Positions 16,484-25,839 of a DNA stretch of 64,000 bases are shown piece by piece. Position 1 is the stretch's first letter. Every line of letters begins with the position of its first letter. The notes under the pieces are model-generated. The model had not been told where the DNA came from. It worked only from the letters and a program-made list of their open reading frames with translations, and did not search any database. A program made the translations under genes and the position numbers. Source of the DNA: Oscillospiraceae bacterium (GTDB lineage Bacteria; Bacillota; Clostridia; Saccharofermentanales; Saccharofermentanaceae); NCBI GenBank assembly GCA_015069205.1, contig SVIZ01000007.1, positions 1 through 64,000 on the forward strand, in the 5' to 3' direction.

Positions 16484-18841
16484 TTATCCTTTGTATTTAA
16501 AGTCTTTGTCTTCTTCTACGATATCAAGCATTATCTGTGCAAACTTCGGATCAAACTGTGTACCCATTCCAAGCTTCAGTTCATCTTTTATCATTTCCTG
16601 CGTGAGGTGTGATCTGTAGCTTCTGTCGCTGGACATTGCATCATAGGAATCTGCGACGTTGATTATCCTTGCTTCTTCGGGAATGTCTTCTCCCTTAAGT
16701 CCTGAAGGATAACCGGCACCGTCATATCTCTCGTGATGATAAAGGGCAGCCTTTTCAAACTTCGGAGTGTCTTCTATGTTTTTCAGTATTGCAGCACCCA
16801 TCTGTGAGTGCCTTTTGATCATTTCAAACTCTTCGTCGGTCAGTTTCCCGGGCTTGTTTAAGATGCCGTCGGGAATACCTATCTTTCCGACGTCGTGAAG
16901 GAGGGCGATCATGTAGATCTCATCCTGTCTTGCTTCAGTGTATCCAAGTCTCCTGGCTATCATTTTCGAATACTCTGCGACGCGTGAAGAATGACCTTTG
17001 GTGAATTCGTCTTTTGTATCGATTGCTGCAGCAAGCGAGCTTACGATCTGGAGGAACAGATCCTTGTTCTCTCTTGTTTTCTGCTCGACTTCGTAGTAAA
17101 GCTGGTGCTGCAACGTTGTAAGTTCGATTATGTTCCGCGCGCGTAAGAGGAGCACTTCAGGCACGAACGGCTTTCTGATAAAGTCCATCGCACCGAGCGA
17201 GAGGCCTTCACTTTCCGAACCTGCGCTCTCGTCTGCGGTAAGGAAGATGACGGGGATCCTTGCTGCCGCACTCTCTAATGAGTGAAGCTTCTTGATCGCT
17301 TCAAATCCGCCCATGCCCGGCATATTTACGTCGAGCAGGATAAGATTCGGCATATCTGTTTCTTTGTCGAGATACTCGAAAAGAGCCTCTCCCGACTTCA
17401 GCGTAATAACATGCATTCCGCCGGAACTTAAGATCTTGCCTGCTACCTGGAGATTGATCACGTCATCATCGACAATGACTACTTTCTTGAACTTGTTGGT
17501 AACTACATAATCTGTGTTCTTGCCGATGAACTCTGTCTCGTGTGTGATGATGAGATTTGCTATCTTTTTGTTTTTCCAGCCGGCAAGGAGATGGAGTATT
17601 ACCTTGTCGACGGAGTCAGCCCTGATGTCAGTGAGGAATACGAAATACTGGTTCTTGCTATTCCTCATGAATATATCGGACTTACGCAGAGACCCTCTGA
17701 TGTGGGTACCGAATTCGTCCACATTGTCGTAGAAATCGTTGTCGAGCCTGCCATTTTCGGGAGCAAGCGTGAAGAGGATCTTGCATGCGTTTATGTGGTG
17801 TCTGATTATGTATCTGATTACATAACGGTATACGGGCGAGAAGGCATCCTTATCAAGCTGGAGAGCAACATCCTGGATCGAACGCTCACCCAGTATCTCG
17901 GATATGGCCTTGATGTCGAGTATTGTTGACTTGCCGTCATCAATGTTGTCGTCGTAAATATCGTAACTGTGCTTACCGTTTTTCTTAACATTATAAAGAG
18001 CTTTATCGGCGAGCTTTAAAAGGGCAGTGTAGTCGTTGCCGTATCTGGGAACGAAGATACCGCCGACAGATACGCCAAGCGGGATGGTCATGTCATCGCC
18101 CATCAGTTCCTTTGCTTTTCTGATGATCTCTCTGTTGAATCTGGAGGTTATGTCTGCAACGGCTTCTTCAGTCGTAACACCTGTTGCAAATGCTGTAAAT
18201 TCGTCACCGCCGATTCGTCCGACCTTACTTCCCTCAGGGACATTCTCACGGAATGTATCAGCACATGCAACGAGGACTTTATCACCCATCTCATGACCAT
18301 AGATGTCGTTTACGAGTTTGAATGAATCGAGGTCGATCATCATGAGGCATCCGGCATTTTCGGAACACATCTTGGAGAGTTCTTCTCCGGCTGCAGCCCT
18401 GTTGAGAAGCCCTGTAAGTTTATCTATTGTTGCTTCGCTCTTAAGGCTCTGCATCTCCTGCGAATTCGACATGATGTTGCCGATTCTTCTGAGGAGTACG
18501 TCAGGGTTAAAAGGCTTTCTGATAAAGTCGGCTACTCCGACCTCAAAACCTCTGGTCTCAGTATCGACATCCTCATCTGCGGTAAGGAAGATGACGGGGG
18601 TCTTCATGAGGCCTTTTAACTGCTCGAGCTGTCTTAATTTTTCGAGCGTCTCAAAGCCGTCCATGACAGGCATCTTGATGTCCAAAAGAACAAGATCCGG
18701 CATGCCGTTCTCGTTAACGTATTCAAGGAAAGCACTGCCGGATTTCAAGGCAGTAACACGCATATTGTTTTTGTTCAGAATATGATCTGCCATTTTGAGA
18801 TTAGCAGTGTCGTCGTCAACAACTATAATCCATTTAGTCAT
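16484..18841 (-). CDS. REC-GGDEF-REC-HD-GYP cyclic-di-GMP regulator
   Basis: The 785-residue cytoplasmic protein has a receiver domain (1-124, Asp pair at 9-10, phospho-acceptor Asp54 in LLDIKMP) and a diguanylate cyclase domain (about 137-300) with an intact GGDEF at 211-215 and no RxxD inhibitory site before it. A linker of about 130 residues follows, possibly a second degenerate cyclase-like fold. A second receiver (about 450-570, LLDVNMPGMGGF) and an HD-GYP phosphodiesterase (about 595-770) complete it. The last domain keeps LLHDVGKIGIPD and HHERYDGAGYP. It could both make and break cyclic-di-GMP, with two phosphorylation inputs. No histidine kinase is adjacent. The start at 18841 follows a weak GGGG site; the first residues MTKWIIVVDDD fit a receiver start. 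Confidence 0.88.
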   Translation of the reverse strand: MTKWIIVVDDDTANLKMADHILNKNNMRVTALKSGSAFLEYVNENGMPDLVLLDIKMPVMDGFETLEKLRQLEQLKGLMKTPVIFLTADEDVDTETRGFEVGVADFIRKPFNPDVLLRRIGNIMSNSQEMQSLKSEATIDKLTGLLNRAAAGEELSKMCSENAGCLMMIDLDSFKLVNDIYGHEMGDKVLVACADTFRENVPEGSKVGRIGGDEFTAFATGVTTEEAVADITSRFNREIIRKAKELMGDDMTIPLGVSVGGIFVPRYGNDYTALLKLADKALYNVKKNGKHSYDIYDDNIDDGKSTILDIKAISEILGERSIQDVALQLDKDAFSPVYRYVIRYIIRHHINACKILFTLAPENGRLDNDFYDNVDEFGTHIRGSLRKSDIFMRNSKNQYFVFLTDIRADSVDKVILHLLAGWKNKKIANLIITHETEFIGKNTDYVVTNKFKKVVIVDDDVINLQVAGKILSSGGMHVITLKSGEALFEYLDKETDMPNLILLDVNMPGMGGFEAIKKLHSLESAAARIPVIFLTADESAGSESEGLSLGAMDFIRKPFVPEVLLLRARNIIELTTLQHQLYYEVEQKTRENKDLFLQIVSSLAAAIDTKDEFTKGHSSRVAEYSKMIARRLGYTEARQDEIYMIALLHDVGKIGIPDGILNKPGKLTDEEFEMIKRHSQMGAAILKNIEDTPKFEKAALYHHERYDGAGYPSGLKGEDIPEEARIINVADSYDAMSSDRSYRSHLTQEMIKDELKLGMGTQFDPKFAQIMLDIVEEDKDFKYKG

Positions 18842-18992
18842 AAGAATTAACCCCGGTAATCACAGTAAGTCACTAGTAATTCAGATAATAGCATATAATT
18901 TTTTAAATATCTGAATTTATAAAGAGATATCGGGTTTTAGACAACTATCCTTAACGGTACCTTAATTCGGCTTTGAGACTATTGAAAACGGG

Positions 18993-19009
18993 GTTTGCCG
19001 GTGGCAAAC
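18993..19009 (+). other. Short hairpin in the leader of the ABC exporter pair
   Basis: GTTTGCC (18993-18999) and GGCAAAC (19003-19009) form a 7-bp stem with a GGT loop, about 35 bases before the start of the ATPase gene. No T-run follows directly. A regulatory role is possible but unproven. Confidence 0.35.
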
Positions 19010-19043
19010 TATCTGCAGTGTTTTAACTTGGGGGTAATTGGAT

Positions 19044-19781
19044 ATGTTAGAGGTTAAGAACGTAACCAAGCGTTACGGCAAAAATGTTGCATGCAATGAT
19101 GTATCTTTCACGCTTGAACCCGGCTCACTTACAGTCCTTTTAGGACCTAACGGCGCAGGCAAGAGTACGATCATCAAATCCATCATCGGCTTTCTAAAAT
19201 ACGACGGAAGCATCACGATAAACGGAATGAACAACAAGTCCGTTGAGGCAAGAAAGGTTTTGGGTTACATCCCTGAAATGCCTTCTCTTTATCCGACTCT
19301 TACCGTTATCGAGCACATGGAATTCATCGCAAGGGCATATAAGCTTACGGATTACAAAGACCGTATCAACATGCTGCTTGAGAGATTCGAGCTTGATGAT
19401 AAGCGCAAGAAGTTCGGTGACGAGCTTTCCAAAGGTATGCAGCAGAAACTGAATATCTGTCTTGGTCTTTTGCCCGATCCCGATCTCATTCTCCTGGACG
19501 AGCCCCTCGTAGGTCTTGATCCCCATGCCATCAAGGAACTCAAGAATTACATCGAAGAGCTCCGCAAGGCAGGCAAGACATTATTTATCAGTACACACAT
19601 CATCGACAGTGTCGACATGCTCTGGGACAGAACCATCATCATGCAGAACGGCCAGATCAAGGCTAACGTCACAAGAGCTGAAGTTGACGCAGGCGGCAAG
19701 ACACTTGAAGATCTGTTCTTCGAAGTAACAGAAGGTATTGATAAGTTATCCGTAAGCGGTGAAGGTGAAGGAGAAGCATAA
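19044..19781 (+). CDS. ABC transporter ATP-binding protein
   Basis: The 245-residue ATPase has Walker A GPNGAGKST (near residue 37), an LSKGMQQKLNI signature and Walker B LILLDEPLVGLDPH, then the H-loop STHIID. It is of the drug/lipid-exporter type that pairs with a separate membrane subunit. ATG at 19044 is preferred; a TTG six bases earlier is in frame, but the GGGGG site is spaced better for the ATG. The stop codon abuts the ATG of the permease gene, so translation is coupled. Confidence 0.9.
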   Translation: MLEVKNVTKRYGKNVACNDVSFTLEPGSLTVLLGPNGAGKSTIIKSIIGFLKYDGSITINGMNNKSVEARKVLGYIPEMPSLYPTLTVIEHMEFIARAYKLTDYKDRINMLLERFELDDKRKKFGDELSKGMQQKLNICLGLLPDPDLILLDEPLVGLDPHAIKELKNYIEELRKAGKTLFISTHIIDSVDMLWDRTIIMQNGQIKANVTRAEVDAGGKTLEDLFFEVTEGIDKLSVSGEGEGEA

Positions 19782-21458
19782 ATGAGACTGTTCCTTTATT
19801 ACGCTTCCCACTCACTTCTTAACACGCTTAAGAAGATGATGAAGACCTGGGCCGTCATCTTCGTTATCATGATCGTTTTCGGCGGCATGATCGGATTATT
19901 CGGTGCCATGTTCGACAAAAGCACTGATAAAGCTGATAACACGGTCACAGTTCTTGAGACAGATGAAGACGGCGGTCCGGGTGAAGAGATATCTGCTGCT
20001 GAAGCCCGTGACAGTTTCTTAAAGGGGCTTATGGCCGAGCATGATCTTGCAAAGGAAAATATCGTCGATCTTGCGATCTCCGCTATCTTCCTGCTCATTC
20101 TTGCGGTCAATATCATTAATGCAAAGAATTCAAATAAGATCTTCCTGCCGGCAGACGTGCCGATGCTTTTCGCATCTCCGATGAGGCCGCAGTCAGTACT
20201 GATGTTCAGGCTTCTTTGCACGCTCGGATCATCGCTCCTGATATCTGTTTTTGCTTTGTTCCAGATCCCTAATCTTACGATCAATGCAGGACTCAGTCTG
20301 TGGGGCGCATTCTCGATAATCATCGTTTATGTGCTTTCGCTCATGTTCAGCACGCTGGTCCAGGTCATTTTCTATACGATCACTTCGAAAATGAAGAACG
20401 GCGTGGCAAATCTCAACCGCTTCATCGCAGTCGTTTACGGTGCGATCGGTGTGGGATTTGCAGCATTCGTTACTGTAAACAAGATGGATATCGTTGACGG
20501 ACTTTTTGCATATTTTGCAAGCCCGAAAACACACTGGGTACCTTTCTGGGGGTGGCTCAGGGCAATCTCTTACTATGCGGTTGCAGGCGACACTGCTTTG
20601 TCCCTGATCTTCCTCGGCATCTTTATCGCATCATGCGCAGTGCTCATACTCCTCATCTGGAAGATGAAGGCAGACTTCTACGAAGATGCCATGTTTGCGG
20701 CTGAGCACAAGGCCGAGCAGCTTGAGGGCGCCAAGAGGGCAGCAAGGGGTTCTGTTGCCACAAGGGAGAAGGACCGCAAGGAAAACCTCGACAGGGAAGG
20801 CTTTCACTACGGCAACGGCGCAAGCGTTTTCTTCTATAAGGCTGTATTTAACAGATTCAGATTCGCAAAGCTTAAGATCTTCTCCACGACCATGATCGTA
20901 TACACGCTCATCTCAGGCGTAGTCGCATGGTTTGCAAGAACCGCGCCGTTTGATGACACGTTCTTCATACCTGCAGCAGCACTGGGACTCATGGCGTTTT
21001 ACAGAACACTGGGTGACCCAATCCGCGAAGACACATCAAGAGGATTCTTTATTCTTATTCCTGAAAAGGGATTTGCAAAAGTCTTCTATTCACTTCTCGG
21101 AAGCCTTACAGTAACGGCAATCGACCTTCTGGTACCGTTTATAGTATGTGCGGTACTGGTCGGGGCAAATCCTTTGTCGGTCATAGTCTGGTTCCTGTTC
21201 ATCCTCTCGATAAGCTTCTTTGCTACGACTTTGGGAACATTCATCTCACTGTCTCTTCCTGACGAAGTCGCAAAGCTCATCGGCACGATAATCCAGATGA
21301 TCTTCTTCTACTTCGGACTTGCTCCTTCGGCAGTTGCAGTAATCCTGGGCATCATGTTTGGCAAACTTATCCTTGCGGTAGCGATAGGAGCTGCAATAAA
21401 CTTTGCCATCGGCCTTCTGGTTACACTGCTCCTTCCGGTATTTCTCGGCAGAAAATAA
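19782..21458 (+). CDS. ABC exporter membrane subunit
   Basis: The 558-residue permease has about 12 hydrophobic segments. There is a small N-terminal cytoplasmic stretch, a helix at about 23-45, an outside loop rich in Asp/Glu (about 48-85) and a first cluster of helices to about 285. A charged cytoplasmic region follows (about 300-345, rich in Lys/Arg/Glu), then a second helix cluster to the end. It looks like the putative ABC exporter family typified by the segment PADVPMLFASPMRPQSVLM. Its partner is the ATPase directly upstream. The substrate is unknown. Confidence 0.75.
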   Translation: MRLFLYYASHSLLNTLKKMMKTWAVIFVIMIVFGGMIGLFGAMFDKSTDKADNTVTVLETDEDGGPGEEISAAEARDSFLKGLMAEHDLAKENIVDLAISAIFLLILAVNIINAKNSNKIFLPADVPMLFASPMRPQSVLMFRLLCTLGSSLLISVFALFQIPNLTINAGLSLWGAFSIIIVYVLSLMFSTLVQVIFYTITSKMKNGVANLNRFIAVVYGAIGVGFAAFVTVNKMDIVDGLFAYFASPKTHWVPFWGWLRAISYYAVAGDTALSLIFLGIFIASCAVLILLIWKMKADFYEDAMFAAEHKAEQLEGAKRAARGSVATREKDRKENLDREGFHYGNGASVFFYKAVFNRFRFAKLKIFSTTMIVYTLISGVVAWFARTAPFDDTFFIPAAALGLMAFYRTLGDPIREDTSRGFFILIPEKGFAKVFYSLLGSLTVTAIDLLVPFIVCAVLVGANPLSVIVWFLFILSISFFATTLGTFISLSLPDEVAKLIGTIIQMIFFYFGLAPSAVAVILGIMFGKLILAVAIGAAINFAIGLLVTLLLPVFLGRK

Positions 21459-21502
21459 GGCCTGACGGCTGTCAATGACAAAATATAGACGCCCGTCTAT
21501 GT

Positions 21503-21545
21503 AAAGGAATATGTAACATTTCGGTGTTTTACATATTCCTTTTTT
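21503..21545 (+). terminator. Strong terminator after the ABC exporter operon
   Basis: A 14-bp perfect stem, AAAGGAATATGTAA (21503-21516) with TTACATATTCCTTT (21529-21542), is followed by TTTGAT. A smaller hairpin, ATAGACG/CGTCTAT (21485-21500), precedes it. Confidence 0.85.
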
Positions 21546-21602
21546 GATATTAAAATACAGGGCGGAACAATTATTTTGAATTAAAAAGGACCGGAGATAA
21601 AT

Positions 21603-23354
21603 ATGGATGTTTTCTCGTTTGTAACGCTTTTCGGCGGCCTCGCATTCTTCCTTTACGGAATGCAGCTTTTGTCTGAGTCTTTGAAGAAGACTGCCGGCGG
21701 TAAGCTCGAAAAACTGCTCAACAAAGCTACTGACAACAAATTCAAGGGCCTTGCCGTAGGCGCGATCATCACGATTGCCATCCAGTCTTCATCGGCAATG
21801 ACGGTCATGCTGGTAGGTTTCGTTAACTCCGGCATTATGGATCTTCCCCAGACAGTCGGCGTTATATTCGGATCCGACATCGGAACGACACTCACGGCGT
21901 GGATCCTGTCCCTTGCAGGTATCGACAGCGGAGACAATGTATTCTTAAAGCTTCTTAAGCCTTCTGTCTTCTCCCTGGTTTTCGCGTTGATCGGTATAGC
22001 GCTCATCATGATCTGCAAGAAGCAGCGCCGTAAGGATATCGGCACAATGCTCATCGGATTTGCGATCCTCATGCAGGGTATGACCATGATGTCAGCCTCA
22101 ATGGAGCCTCTCAAGGAGATGGACAGCTTCGTATCCTTCATGACCGCCTTTAAGAATCCTCTTTTAGGTGTTGTATCCGGTGCGGTTGTTACGGGCATCA
22201 TCCAGAGCTCTGCTGCTGCGATCGGTATCCTTCAGAGTATCTCCATGACAGGCCAGCTCACATACGGTATGGCTATCCCGCTCGTAATGGGTGCCAACAT
22301 CGGTACATGCATGACCGCCATTCTCTCATCCATCGGTGTTAACAGAGACGCAAAGAGAGTTACGGTCATCCACGTTGCAATTAAAGTCATCGGAACAGTT
22401 ATCTGGCTCATCGTCTTCTATGCGGTAGATGCCATTTTCAATTTCAGCTTTTTGGACAACAAGGTCGGCATCGTCGGTGTAGCTGCGATCCACTCTATAT
22501 TTAATATTGCTACAACTATTCTCCTGTTCCCGTTCTCAAAGCTCTTGGTCAAGCTTGCACATGTTTTCGTCAAGGAGACAGCAGAAGAACAGGAATTCAA
22601 GCTCGACGAACGTCTCATGCTTACGCCTTCCATCGCTGTAGGTGAGTGCCGCAACATGATGGTCAAGATGGTCACAAAGGCTAAGGACGGACTCGATAAG
22701 TCCATGGACATGCTCTCAAACGGATATAACACAGCGGACTTCGACTTCATCAAGAAGAACGAAGAGCGTGTAGACGGTTACGAGGACCTTCTGGGTTCTT
22801 ACCTCATGAAGCTCACGACTACGCAGCACTTGAGCGTTGAAGACAAGAACAGGTCTTCCAGGATCCTTCAGGCGATCGGAGAAGTCGAGCGTATCGCCGA
22901 TCACGCAAATTATCTGTCGGATTCGGCTGAAGAAGTTGAGACCAAGCATCTTGAATTCTCTGATGCCGCACGCGCAGAGCTCAACAAAGTCATTCCTGCA
23001 GTGCGCGAGATCTATACGATGGCTTTGAACTGCTACTTGTCCAACGATGCAGCCAATGCCGACAACATCGGACCTTTGAGGATCGTCATCAGTGAGATGT
23101 GTGATAAGTTCAAGGCAAATCACGTTGAAAGACTTGCAGAAGGTATCTGCACCACCGAACAGGGCTTCGTGTTTAACGATATCCTTTACAGCTGCGTCAG
23201 GATCGCCGAGCACAGTCTCAACATAGCTGCCATCGCTTACAGATTCAAGCGCGCGGGTTCAACAAACCCCGATACTTACATGCACGACTTCAAGCAGCGT
23301 AAGGATAAGGACGAGAAGAAGTACCAGGAGTACGTCAGGAAATACAACGCTTGA
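21603..23354 (+). CDS. Na+/phosphate cotransporter family protein with PhoU-like tail
   Basis: The 583-residue protein has the two inverted NptA/PNaS-type repeats, with QSSSAMTVMLVGF (about residues 60-72) and QSSAAAIGILQS (about 200-211). Each is followed by a GSDIGTT- or GANIGTC-type motif and further helices to about residue 325. Residues about 340-560 form a soluble PhoU-like helical domain. Such proteins import phosphate, or possibly other anions, with sodium. The PhoU-like part probably senses or regulates flux. The start follows a CGGAG site. It lies just upstream of a membrane glycerophosphodiesterase, which could release glycerol-3-phosphate and phosphate-bearing products, so both may serve phosphate economy. 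Confidence 0.88.
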   Translation: MDVFSFVTLFGGLAFFLYGMQLLSESLKKTAGGKLEKLLNKATDNKFKGLAVGAIITIAIQSSSAMTVMLVGFVNSGIMDLPQTVGVIFGSDIGTTLTAWILSLAGIDSGDNVFLKLLKPSVFSLVFALIGIALIMICKKQRRKDIGTMLIGFAILMQGMTMMSASMEPLKEMDSFVSFMTAFKNPLLGVVSGAVVTGIIQSSAAAIGILQSISMTGQLTYGMAIPLVMGANIGTCMTAILSSIGVNRDAKRVTVIHVAIKVIGTVIWLIVFYAVDAIFNFSFLDNKVGIVGVAAIHSIFNIATTILLFPFSKLLVKLAHVFVKETAEEQEFKLDERLMLTPSIAVGECRNMMVKMVTKAKDGLDKSMDMLSNGYNTADFDFIKKNEERVDGYEDLLGSYLMKLTTTQHLSVEDKNRSSRILQAIGEVERIADHANYLSDSAEEVETKHLEFSDAARAELNKVIPAVREIYTMALNCYLSNDAANADNIGPLRIVISEMCDKFKANHVERLAEGICTTEQGFVFNDILYSCVRIAEHSLNIAAIAYRFKRAGSTNPDTYMHDFKQRKDKDEKKYQEYVRKYNA

Positions 23355-23369
23355 GGGTAGGCGAGGGGA

Positions 23370-25268
23370 ATGCCGGAAACTTTATCTTTCAAAGATATAT
23401 GCAAAAAGTGTAAGGCCCGGACAGCGAGGTTCTTCAAGCGCTTTTTCCAGTTTTTAAGAGGTATTTGGATCCTTTTCAAGCAGAGCTTCAGAGTGGTTAT
23501 GCTCTTCATTCTGCTCTGCTCGGTATTTACCATAATGGCAACATCCGTTCTGAAGGATCTTCTCATTACCCTCATGATGAAGGTTACGGGAGTCGAATAT
23601 ATCGTTCCTGCCAATCTTACTCACGTGCTTTTTAATCCCGTATCGATCGTGCTGATGATCATTTTCGCGGTCATAATAACGCTTTTCTCATTGTTCGAGA
23701 TCGCAGGGCTCCTGCATGCTTTCTCGATGGGACAGGCGGGAAGAACGACCAATCTCATGAGCATGTTTGCCGCAGGACTCCGTGCCTGCAGAAAGGCGCT
23801 TCATCCGAAGAACTGGTTCCTGATCTTTTTCATTCTCGTACTGTTCCCGCTGACAAGGGTTTTCCCTCTGGCTACTTCAACGTTCAAGCTTATTCTTCCC
23901 GGATTTGTTAACCAGACTATCGATTACACCAAGGGACTTAACGTAGTTTACTGGGTAGGTTACATCGCATTGATCCTGATCCTTACGGTATATCTGTTCT
24001 CGATCAACAGCTTTGTAATGCAGAAGGACTCCTTCATAAAGAGCTGCACGAGATCAAGACATCTTGAAAGAGGACATTTCATAGAGACGCTTCTCTCACT
24101 TATCCTCCTCACGCTCCTTTTGAACTTTGCGATCAATTCTATTTCTTCCATCATCGTCATTAACTGGAACGAAGCCGCAAGCATGATCCTCGGCAACAGC
24201 AAGAACATTATCTTCAAGGCAGAAAATGTCGGCACTTCCACATATCTTCTGCGCCAGATCCTCAAGAGCTTTATCTCACCTGCGGTAAACAATGCCGCTC
24301 TGGCAGTTTTGTTCTACCGTTATGTTGATGAGAAGGACATGCTCCTGACTTTGTCCAAGGATACTTTCAAAGCGAAAAAGACATCCTGGAAAGGCGTCAT
24401 CGCTTTCTTTATCGTCCTTGCCGTATTCTCATCTGTAACCGGCGTTTACTGGATAAACAGATATGCGTTCCTCTTTGAACCCGTTGACCAGCCTCTGGTC
24501 TGCGCTCACCGCGGCGATAATGTAAACGCACCCGAGAATACGATGCCTGCATTTGAACTTGCTGCAAGCGAGAACCTGGAGTGGATCGAGCTTGACGTCC
24601 ACCAGACATCAGACGGCGTCATCATCTGCAACCACGATTCAACGATCAAGAGAGTTACGGGAATAAATCTTTCCATCCACGATCACACATATGAAGAACT
24701 TACTGCATGCGAATTCGGTTCATGGATGCCCGGCAACTACGAGCACGTTGTTGTTCCGACACTTGCCGAAGTTCTTCTCTTTGCAAAAGAAAACGGCATG
24801 CATGTACAGGTCGAACTTAAAGGCCATGCGGACGATGTGAACTTTGAAGAGAACGTGCTTCAGGTCATAAACGATACCGGCATGCACGATAACGTCATGG
24901 TAATTGCCCAGGATCTGAGCCGTCTGCAGCGTGTAAACGAGCTCGACCCGACGATCACAAAAGCTTACTGTGTCGTAGTCGGACTTGGAAATCTTGAGAA
25001 CCTTGAATGTTCGGATAACATTTCGATCGAAGAGTCTTACATCACGCCTGAGCTTGTACGCGACATGCATGCGCAGGGCAAAAAGGTATTCTGCTGGACT
25101 GTTGATAACGACGATACGGTACAGTATCTCATCAGCTGTGACGTCGATGTAATCGGTACGGATAACCCGATGCTCATAAGCAATGCCGTCGAAAAGGGTG
25201 ACTGTTCTGGCGGTATTACGAGAATATTCCACATTATTCTTCACGTCATCGCAAACATGGATAAATAA
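23370..25268 (+). CDS. Glycerophosphodiester phosphodiesterase with N-terminal membrane domain
   Basis: The 632-residue protein has about eight membrane helices (residues 40-365), the glycerophosphodiesterase membrane-domain arrangement. A C-terminal GDPD catalytic domain begins near 372, with catalytic AHRGDNVNAPENT, metal-binding ELDVHQTSDGVIICNHD, and later VQVELKG and GTDNP. GDPD enzymes split glycerophosphodiesters into glycerol-3-phosphate and alcohol. With this topology the catalytic domain faces outward and may act on lipid headgroups or teichoic-acid-like polymer. It begins 15 bases after the Na/Pi gene, with a GAGGGG site, and is probably co-transcribed. It is convergent with the YfcE-like gene, with only a 10-base gap and no visible terminator. 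Confidence 0.9.
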   Translation: MPETLSFKDICKKCKARTARFFKRFFQFLRGIWILFKQSFRVVMLFILLCSVFTIMATSVLKDLLITLMMKVTGVEYIVPANLTHVLFNPVSIVLMIIFAVIITLFSLFEIAGLLHAFSMGQAGRTTNLMSMFAAGLRACRKALHPKNWFLIFFILVLFPLTRVFPLATSTFKLILPGFVNQTIDYTKGLNVVYWVGYIALILILTVYLFSINSFVMQKDSFIKSCTRSRHLERGHFIETLLSLILLTLLLNFAINSISSIIVINWNEAASMILGNSKNIIFKAENVGTSTYLLRQILKSFISPAVNNAALAVLFYRYVDEKDMLLTLSKDTFKAKKTSWKGVIAFFIVLAVFSSVTGVYWINRYAFLFEPVDQPLVCAHRGDNVNAPENTMPAFELAASENLEWIELDVHQTSDGVIICNHDSTIKRVTGINLSIHDHTYEELTACEFGSWMPGNYEHVVVPTLAEVLLFAKENGMHVQVELKGHADDVNFEENVLQVINDTGMHDNVMVIAQDLSRLQRVNELDPTITKAYCVVVGLGNLENLECSDNISIEESYITPELVRDMHAQGKKVFCWTVDNDDTVQYLISCDVDVIGTDNPMLISNAVEKGDCSGGITRIFHIILHVIANMDK

Positions 25269-25278
25269 ATTTATAGGT

Positions 25279-25827
25279 TTAATCGATTGTTCGGTAGAAA
25301 ACCTCATATCTGCCGTCGTCTTCCATCTCCATGACCATGTAACCGCGCTTTGAGCCGCCTCTCGGTATTGCTATGGAACCGGGATTTAGTATGCGCGGAC
25401 CGGCAGCTGTTCCGAAACCTGATTCATAGTATCTGTTGAAGTCTGATATGGCATCTCCGAAGCTGTCGTAGGGCACGTGGGTGTGGCCGAACATACAGAT
25501 GTCACAGCCCTGTTCCTGTGCCGTGAGAGACAGTGTCAGAAGGCCGTAATTAACGCGCTGGCGGTGTCCGTGCGCGCAGTATATCCTGTGTCCGTTGAGT
25601 GTGAATACGGCTTCGTTTCTTAGTAGTGAAGGATCGAATGTATATGTGTCGCAATTGCCCTTGACGAATATGCAGGCTGTCTTGGGAGCACCTGCCCATT
25701 TTGCAATCTCTGCCTGGGGATATTCGGAGTCACCGAGATGGATAAGCATGTCCGGTGTCTCTTTCATAATGGCCGTTCTTAAGGGGCCTGTAGTTCCGTG
25801 CGAATCACTTACGATCAGTATCTTCAT
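25279..25827 (-). CDS. YfcE/MJ0936-type metallophosphoesterase
   Basis: The 182-residue calcineurin-like phosphodiesterase has all five metal-site blocks in order: SDSHG (residues 7-11), LGDSE, GNCD, CAHGH and FGHTH, then a closing LNPGS. YfcE-type enzymes hydrolyse phosphodiester model substrates; the natural substrate is uncertain. The start is set by an AAGGAA site. The FkbM gene follows upstream on the same strand with a 12-base gap, so this gene could be the second cistron. Confidence 0.85.
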   Translation of the reverse strand: MKILIVSDSHGTTGPLRTAIMKETPDMLIHLGDSEYPQAEIAKWAGAPKTACIFVKGNCDTYTFDPSLLRNEAVFTLNGHRIYCAHGHRQRVNYGLLTLSLTAQEQGCDICMFGHTHVPYDSFGDAISDFNRYYESGFGTAAGPRILNPGSIAIPRGGSKRGYMVMEMEDDGRYEVFYRTID

Positions 25828-25839
25828 TGTGTTTCCTTA

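Noticed and set aside
22716..23213. Minus-strand 165-codon frame inside the Na/Pi cotransporter gene
   Set aside because: It is fully opposite a well-supported PhoU-like coding region and shows no family features.
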